A DNA stretch of 43,800 bases from the NCBI RefSeq assembly GCF_002911695.1, contig NZ_PQBS01000006.1:1-43800 (forward strand), given 5' to 3'. Under the pieces are notes generated by a model. That model was not told the origin of the DNA. It searched no databases and worked only from the letters and a program-made list of their open reading frames with translations. How positions within the stretch are numbered: the first letter of the stretch is position 1; every line of letters starts with the position of its first letter. Origin of the DNA: Gracilimonas amylolytica (GTDB lineage Bacteria; Bacteroidota; Rhodothermia; Balneolales; Balneolaceae). Positions 39,889-43,800 of this stretch are shown one piece after another. Both the position numbers and the translations under genes were made by a program.

Positions 39889-40028
39889 AACCTCGTTACG
39901 GTGCTCCGCTCCGTAATGCCCCACCGAGGCTCTGCCTCACGATGTATGCCAAGGCACTGATCTAATCTATCCAAAGCTGTTTTGAGGCAGAGCCTCGCAG
40001 TGAGGTTCCGCAGCGGAGCGGCGGAACC
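39889..40028. repeat. Paired-REP (BIME-like) unit 1
   Basis: Four hairpins lie in this 140-bp unit: TTACGG/CCGTAA around TGCTCCGCT (39896-39916), GAGGC-TCT-GCCTC (39926-39938), GAGGC-AGA-GCCTC (39984-39996) and GGTTCCGC/GCGGAACC around AGCGGAGCG (40004-40028). The right half is roughly the reverse complement of the left half, so two REPs stand head to head, as in a bacterial interspersed mosaic element. The neighbouring RAYT gene is the expected mobiliser. Confidence 0.85.
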
Positions 40029-40046
40029 AGTAAAACATTCCAACTT

Positions 40047-40186
40047 AACCTCGTTACGGTGCTCCGCTCCGTAATGCCCCACCGAGGCTCTGCCTCAAGA
40101 TGTGTGCCAAGGCACTGATCTAATCTATCCCAAGCTGTTTTGGTGCAGAGCCTCGCATTGAGGTTCCGCAGCGGAGCGGCGGAACC
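40047..40186. repeat. Paired-REP (BIME-like) unit 2
   Basis: A second 140-bp unit follows unit 1 in the same orientation after an 18-base spacer, with only a few substitutions (for example TGGTGCAGAGCCTC in place of TTGAGGCAGAGCCTC). The GGTTCCGC/GCGGAACC and TTACGG/CCGTAA stems are intact. The pair reads as a tandem duplication with a period of 158 bases. Confidence 0.85.
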
Positions 40187-40214
40187 AACAATAAAGGCTC
40201 CCAAGCCTAATCCA

Positions 40215-40243
40215 TCGATCAGACGGGTAATCCGTCAGATCGA
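40215..40243. repeat. Hairpin repeat B, copy 2
   Basis: TCGATC-A-GACGG, loop GTAAT, CCGTC-A-GATCGA. Compared with copy 1 the inner stem has changed on both arms together, keeping the pairing. Confidence 0.8.
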
Positions 40244-40260
40244 ATTCGGGGTTGTTCAAC

Positions 40261-40302
40261 CTACCTCTCGGTCTGATGGCTCCAAGTCCATCTGACCGAT
40301 TG
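40261..40302. repeat. Hairpin repeat A, copy 2
   Basis: The inner stem GATGG (40275-40279)/CCATC (40288-40292) encloses CTCCAAGT, with an outer stem CGGTC (40269-40273)/GACCG (40294-40298) separated by a T-T mismatch. It is the outer right element of the A-B-REP-REP-B-A array. The remaining bases to 40364 hold no recognisable site. Confidence 0.75.
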
Positions 40303-40364
40303 TCTTTACAGGCCCGTACATTTTAAATTAGCATCGGAAGACCTGCTTTATTAGATTCTTAGCC

Positions 40365-42935
40365 ATGAAGATTATCAAGACATATTTCGTAGGTTTTTCT
40401 ATGGTGCTTTTGGGGTGCCTTCTGTTGAACGGCTGTAAAAAAGATGGCGGCAGTACCGGTTCGGGTTCCGGCCCTGAAAACGCCCCGTTGCAGTTGAACC
40501 TGACAGCCCCTGCGGAAGTGGAGGTTCCGCTGGGAGAAGTTTCGGTAACCTATTCCGCCTCAGATAACGATGGCTTGGTTAGCGTTGAGGTATCCGGGGC
40601 CCTGCCCGGCGGGGAAGGAGACTTTAACCTAACCCGCTCCTTTACCGGTTCGGTAACCTCCTGGGATACCACCATCGCACGCATGGTGGGGCAGGCAGGA
40701 GAGGGTGCCTTTGAGCTAATGGCCGAATCCAACACCCCGGACGGCAGTGAACAAAATACCACCTCGGGCAGCACGACCTTTACCCAGCGCGAGACCACCG
40801 AGGCACAGTTTACCAGCACCTTTGGGCTGACCAGGGCAGGCCAAATCGTTAGCTATACCCTTAGGGCGAATGACTCCGACGGTCTTGCCACACTAACCCT
40901 CAAAGAAGTCCTGCCTGGAGCTGCCGATACCACTACAACGGAATTCACCCCGGAAGGCACCGATTTTGAGCAAGTGATCGAACGTACCTTTACCAGCCAG
41001 GGCACCTACATCAACATCTTGCAAGTGGAGGATATTTATGGGGAGATCGCCGCTGATAGCACAGCAGTTATTATTTACGCACCACTCGTAGACAGAGTAC
41101 TTACGGTAGATGCAGGATATCCAGAAATAGATGTGGATTTTAATCTGGATTTTAACGGACAAAACGCAACTGTGCAGACAAATCAGCAAGGAAGAGCAAC
41201 AGCAACATTTAGCGCACCACAAGACAGTACAGTAAGTTATAGTGTGGCAGCAGACGCACTTGGACTGCAACGAGCAGATGCGCAAGGACAAAGCAGCGCA
41301 GATGCACAAGAAACACTCAGTCCACAAGCAGTACCAATAACACTTGTACAGAACTCACTATCAGAAATACGGCCGCGATCATCACAAGACACAGATATAT
41401 CAGGAATTGCTGTAGCCTCAGACACAGAAGGAGACGTACCATTAACCTTTAGCTTAACTCCACAAGACGCAAACCTTGACGTAACGCCAGTCTCAAACAC
41501 CGTATACACAATTGCGACAAGCAACCAAGACCCAGCAGGAATAACAGCACAGCTACAACTAGACGCAAGCCACCCATACACACAACAACAATTCAGTGTA
41601 AACCAACCAATTGCGCAACGAGCAGACATCGTATTTTCACAAACAGGATTTAACGGAGTAGAACGACAAGAAAAAATCCTAGACTTACAACAAATTATTG
41701 ATTCAGACGCAACAATAACACAAGCAAGTATTGTGAATCCGTCAGCAGGACTTAGCGTAAACCAAATCAACGACTGGGAATGGTCAGTGCGTTCAACAGA
41801 CAATATCAGCAGTCCACAAACATACACGTTCTCCATAGAAGCACAAAATGAGGAAGGAAACCAAGAAAGCCAAAGCGCAAGCATCAATATGGATAACTTG
41901 CCAGAATTCAGTGCGACAGTACATGACAACGTAACAGATCAAATACTCTCAAACGCATACCTCGTACTCGAAGACAAAATAAACGGAGTCTTTACACCAG
42001 TAGACTCGCTGTTTAGCACAAACGGAACCTTTAATGGCGTAGAGATGGAAGCAGAATACGCACGATTCGGATACCGAGAAGGAGGACGAAACAACGCATT
42101 TGAACACAGAATCATACCAGCAGAAAACGGAAGCTATGAGATAGTTATTGCACCATTTACAAAACGAGATGAATTTGGTAACGCAACTGGCCAATGGACT
42201 CGAGACGAAATGGAAAGACGATTTGCCGACATGCAACGAACATGGGGAAACAGCGGGTATGGAACTGTAAATGGAATTCAAAATGGAACTTCATTTAATG
42301 ATGCAATTCCTGTCTTTGATACACCTACTGGTCAACCGCAAAAAGTTATTCTTGCAGTTAATTTAGAAACGCAGTATTATGACTCAAACGGAAACCTCGT
42401 TGTAGAACATGATAGTATGAGTACGCGAGATATTGGATTAATTCAAGACTGGTACGAAAACGAAACGCGACAAGTAAACGCAGTAGGAAATCCAAAAATC
42501 ACGCGACCACCAGCACTCACAATAGAACAAGATTACACTCTTAAAATATTTGACCGACAAGAAAAAAACCAGTATATTCTTCCACGAAGCGAGGATGATG
42601 ATAGAGCGGCTGTGGCAATAAATTCAGAAGGAAATGGAAACATTTTTGATGCATACATATTTTTACAATCAGGCTCTAATCGAGATCCTTCTGAACAAGG
42701 ACAATACTATTCATATACGCAAGAATCTGTTGCTATAGGAGGGGAACATGGAAAGCTTCCTGCACAAGATCTCGGACCGCTTGAGAGTATGGTAAATAAC
42801 CAAGTAAATGTAGGAGATGCACAATGGTTCCCACTCAATCGATTTGCAAGTTGGATAACAAACCACACAGGATACCAAACACTGCCAAACGAGAAGAAAT
42901 TCAGTAACGCAGTAATTTTGCCAAAAAACGAATAA
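40365..42935 (+). CDS. Large lipoprotein of unknown function with mosaic codon usage
   Basis: This 856-aa protein has a lipoprotein signal (FSMVLLGCLLLNGC, lipid on C24) and a Gly/Ser linker. Two Ig-like segments follow (about 40-130, VSVTYSASDNDGLVSVEV; about 140-232, VSYTLRANDSDGLATL), then further beta-rich stretches and a C-terminal region of unknown type (about 600-856) with WTRDEMERRFADM and the Trp/Tyr-rich end. No metal-binding or catalytic motif was found. Near base 41,062 (residue about 232) codon choice changes: 4 of 17 Ala codons are GCA before it, 14 of 15 in the next 280 bases. Thr shifts from ACC to ACA and Arg to CGA. It is likely to be surface-exposed, and the downstream part looks foreign. 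Function not recognised. Confidence 0.8.
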   Translation: MKIIKTYFVGFSMVLLGCLLLNGCKKDGGSTGSGSGPENAPLQLNLTAPAEVEVPLGEVSVTYSASDNDGLVSVEVSGALPGGEGDFNLTRSFTGSVTSWDTTIARMVGQAGEGAFELMAESNTPDGSEQNTTSGSTTFTQRETTEAQFTSTFGLTRAGQIVSYTLRANDSDGLATLTLKEVLPGAADTTTTEFTPEGTDFEQVIERTFTSQGTYINILQVEDIYGEIAADSTAVIIYAPLVDRVLTVDAGYPEIDVDFNLDFNGQNATVQTNQQGRATATFSAPQDSTVSYSVAADALGLQRADAQGQSSADAQETLSPQAVPITLVQNSLSEIRPRSSQDTDISGIAVASDTEGDVPLTFSLTPQDANLDVTPVSNTVYTIATSNQDPAGITAQLQLDASHPYTQQQFSVNQPIAQRADIVFSQTGFNGVERQEKILDLQQIIDSDATITQASIVNPSAGLSVNQINDWEWSVRSTDNISSPQTYTFSIEAQNEEGNQESQSASINMDNLPEFSATVHDNVTDQILSNAYLVLEDKINGVFTPVDSLFSTNGTFNGVEMEAEYARFGYREGGRNNAFEHRIIPAENGSYEIVIAPFTKRDEFGNATGQWTRDEMERRFADMQRTWGNSGYGTVNGIQNGTSFNDAIPVFDTPTGQPQKVILAVNLETQYYDSNGNLVVEHDSMSTRDIGLIQDWYENETRQVNAVGNPKITRPPALTIEQDYTLKIFDRQEKNQYILPRSEDDDRAAVAINSEGNGNIFDAYIFLQSGSNRDPSEQGQYYSYTQESVAIGGEHGKLPAQDLGPLESMVNNQVNVGDAQWFPLNRFASWITNHTGYQTLPNEKKFSNAVILPKNE

Positions 42936-43010
42936 CTCAACAGTAGATACGGTACTGGTAGAAGTATTTATATAACAGAGTCGTGAAAAAAGACATATGA
43001 GCGTGGGTTT

Positions 43011-43212
43011 AACCTCGTTACGGTGCTCCGCTCCGTAATGCGCCTCCGAGGCTCTGCCTCACGATGTATGCTAAGGCTACTGATCTAACCTACCCCAAAC
43101 TCCTCCACTGCTAAGCCCAAACAAAGAAGCTCCAATCCCAAATCTATTCCACAGTCAAAAGTACGTTGAGGCAGAGCCTCACATGGAGGTTCCGCAGCGG
43201 AGCGGCGGAACC
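43011..43212. repeat. Paired-REP (BIME-like) unit 3, 5' of RAYT
   Basis: The left REP half (TTACGG/CCGTAA, then GAGGC-TCT-GCCTC) and right half (GAGGC-AGA-GCCTC, GGTTCCGC/GCGGAACC) are the same as in units 1 and 2, but the spacer between them is about 60 bases longer, giving 202 bp. It ends 73 bases before the RAYT start. Bases 42936-43010 hold no gene. Confidence 0.85.
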
Positions 43213-43285
43213 AGTACGTATCTTTTTTTAGAAATTTTGTAAGGAATCCAAATAAAACAGCTCTTACTAAATAAATAGAGTCAAC

Positions 43286-43800
43286 ATGGGAAGAAGCCGA
43301 TATAAATTTCACGAAGACCACTATCCATATTTTATCACAAGTTCTACCGTTGAGGGATATCCTCTATTCATGGATACAAAGATTTGTGAAATCATACTCG
43401 ATGCACTAAAATATGTACAAGAAGAACATGATATAACATTGTATGGGTATGTTATCATGCCCAATCACATTCATATGGTTGTAGAGGGTAAAGCATTATC
43501 TGCCCGACTCAGAGCGTTCAAATCATATACCGCTCGAAGTATTATTAACTATCTAAAAGCGAACAAGAAGACAAGGACGTTAGACCAACTTAAGGCAGGT
43601 AAGCTGGATAATCATAAAGACAGTGAATTCCAGGTGTGGCAGGAGGGTTTTCATCCCAAACAGGTTTCAACTCAAAAAATAATGAGACAGAAGATCAATT
43701 ACATTCACTATAATCCGGTGAAATCCGGTTTCGTTTCTTCCCCGTTATATTGGCGATATTCATCGGCATTAAATTACGAGGGTGAAGAAGGTTTGATCTC
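43286..43800 (+). CDS. REP-associated tyrosine transposase (RAYT), 5' part
   Basis: This is the first 171 codons plus two bases of a Y1-type transposase cut by the window end. It starts MGRSRYKFHEDHYPYFITSS, the usual RAYT opening, and has the HUH motif at H61-H63 in PNHIHMVVE and Tyr139 in INYIHYNPV. Completed with the identical sequence at 1-414 it is 178 residues, a normal RAYT length. A paired-REP unit lies just upstream, in keeping with RAYTs being flanked by the REPs they process. No terminal inverted repeats of an IS are seen. Confidence 0.9.
   Translation, partial: MGRSRYKFHEDHYPYFITSSTVEGYPLFMDTKICEIILDALKYVQEEHDITLYGYVIMPNHIHMVVEGKALSARLRAFKSYTARSIINYLKANKKTRTLDQLKAGKLDNHKDSEFQVWQEGFHPKQVSTQKIMRQKINYIHYNPVKSGFVSSPLYWRYSSALNYEGEEGLI
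43409..43800 (+). repeat. 392-bp exact direct repeat, right copy (window terminus)
   Basis: This is identical to 1-392 and reaches the last base of the window. The identity can therefore not be followed further here. See the left copy for the two explanations. Confidence 0.97.

Noticed and set aside
40047-40186. Intrinsic terminators from the REP hairpins
   Set aside because: The strong GC stems are not followed by T runs, and the structures occur in paired, head-to-head form typical of REP elements.
39718-40204. Three overlapping minus-strand frames (68, 73, 80 aa) sharing MGHYGAEHRNEV
   Set aside because: They are translations of the tandem REP/hairpin repeats; the shared peptide comes from the repeat, with no start signals or coding character.
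39743-40302. CRISPR array
   Set aside because: The repeats are long, imperfectly palindromic and of several kinds, spacers are not of uniform length, and no cas genes are present.
41237-41929. 230-aa antisense frame inside the lipoprotein gene
   Set aside because: The A-ended sense codons rarely create stops on the other strand, so the open frame is a by-product of that bias. It is Cys/Ser-rich and lacks domain features.
43085-43321. 78-aa minus-strand frame
   Set aside because: It runs through paired-REP unit 3 and the RAYT start on the opposite strand, with no supporting features.

Overview
The window looks like a chromosomal segment of a Gram-negative FCB-group bacterium, most likely Balneolota or a Bacteroidota relative; this is inferred from gene content, not from a search. 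The pointers are an atpD-atpC pair without the other ATP synthase genes, an AtpD with the extra segment common in Bacteroidota, LpxH (lipid A synthesis), a FecI/FecR/STN-TonB receptor signalling locus, a four-repeat fasciclin lipoprotein and a Bat-type aerotolerance locus (DUF58, BatD-like, BatA). Shine-Dalgarno sites are mostly weak, and several genes appear to start at TTG or GTG.

Layout. 1-480: 3' end of a REP-associated tyrosine transposase (RAYT) and a degenerate REP hairpin. 706-2539: atpDC with a terminator. 2590-3501: secreted DUF4350 protein. 3538-7666 (minus): polyprenyl diphosphate synthase, LpxH-like phosphatase and a class A penicillin-binding protein, an envelope-precursor run. 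7764-10688: pfkA, pgi and a deoxynucleoside kinase. 10742-17442: the fatty-acid cluster yceD-rpmF-plsX-fabH-fabD-fabG-acpP-fabF-rnc; rpmF (59 aa) is easily missed. 17576-20289: mgtE, thyA, folA. 20498-24641: sensorless hybrid histidine kinase, HD phosphohydrolase, acyl-CoA thioesterase, M42 peptidase. 24667-30856 (minus): an ECF sigma gene broken by an in-frame TGA, then fecR, an STN-containing TonB receptor and the fasciclin lipoprotein, ending at a bidirectional terminator. 30934-35200 (minus): mfd and tsaC. 35314-39670: batA, a batD-like gene and a DUF58 gene on the minus strand, with an M23 peptidase gene between them on the plus strand.

39743-43800 is the accessory part. It holds a nested array of imperfect palindromes (two 140-bp paired-REP units flanked by two other hairpin families whose stems carry compensatory changes), an 856-residue lipoprotein gene whose codon usage changes abruptly near 41,060, a third paired-REP unit, and the 5' part of a RAYT gene.

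The first 392 bases are identical to the last 392 (offset 43,408). The window therefore begins and ends in the same RAYT sequence, and the two partial genes together give a complete 178-residue RAYT. Either two near-identical RAYT copies bracket a 43-kb block, or the sequence is one contig closed on itself through a multicopy repeat. A genuine 43-kb circular replicon is unlikely given the core genes (atpD, mfd, fab cluster, rnc). The most unusual content is the RAYT/REP island with its mosaic lipoprotein gene, followed by the interrupted sigma factor.
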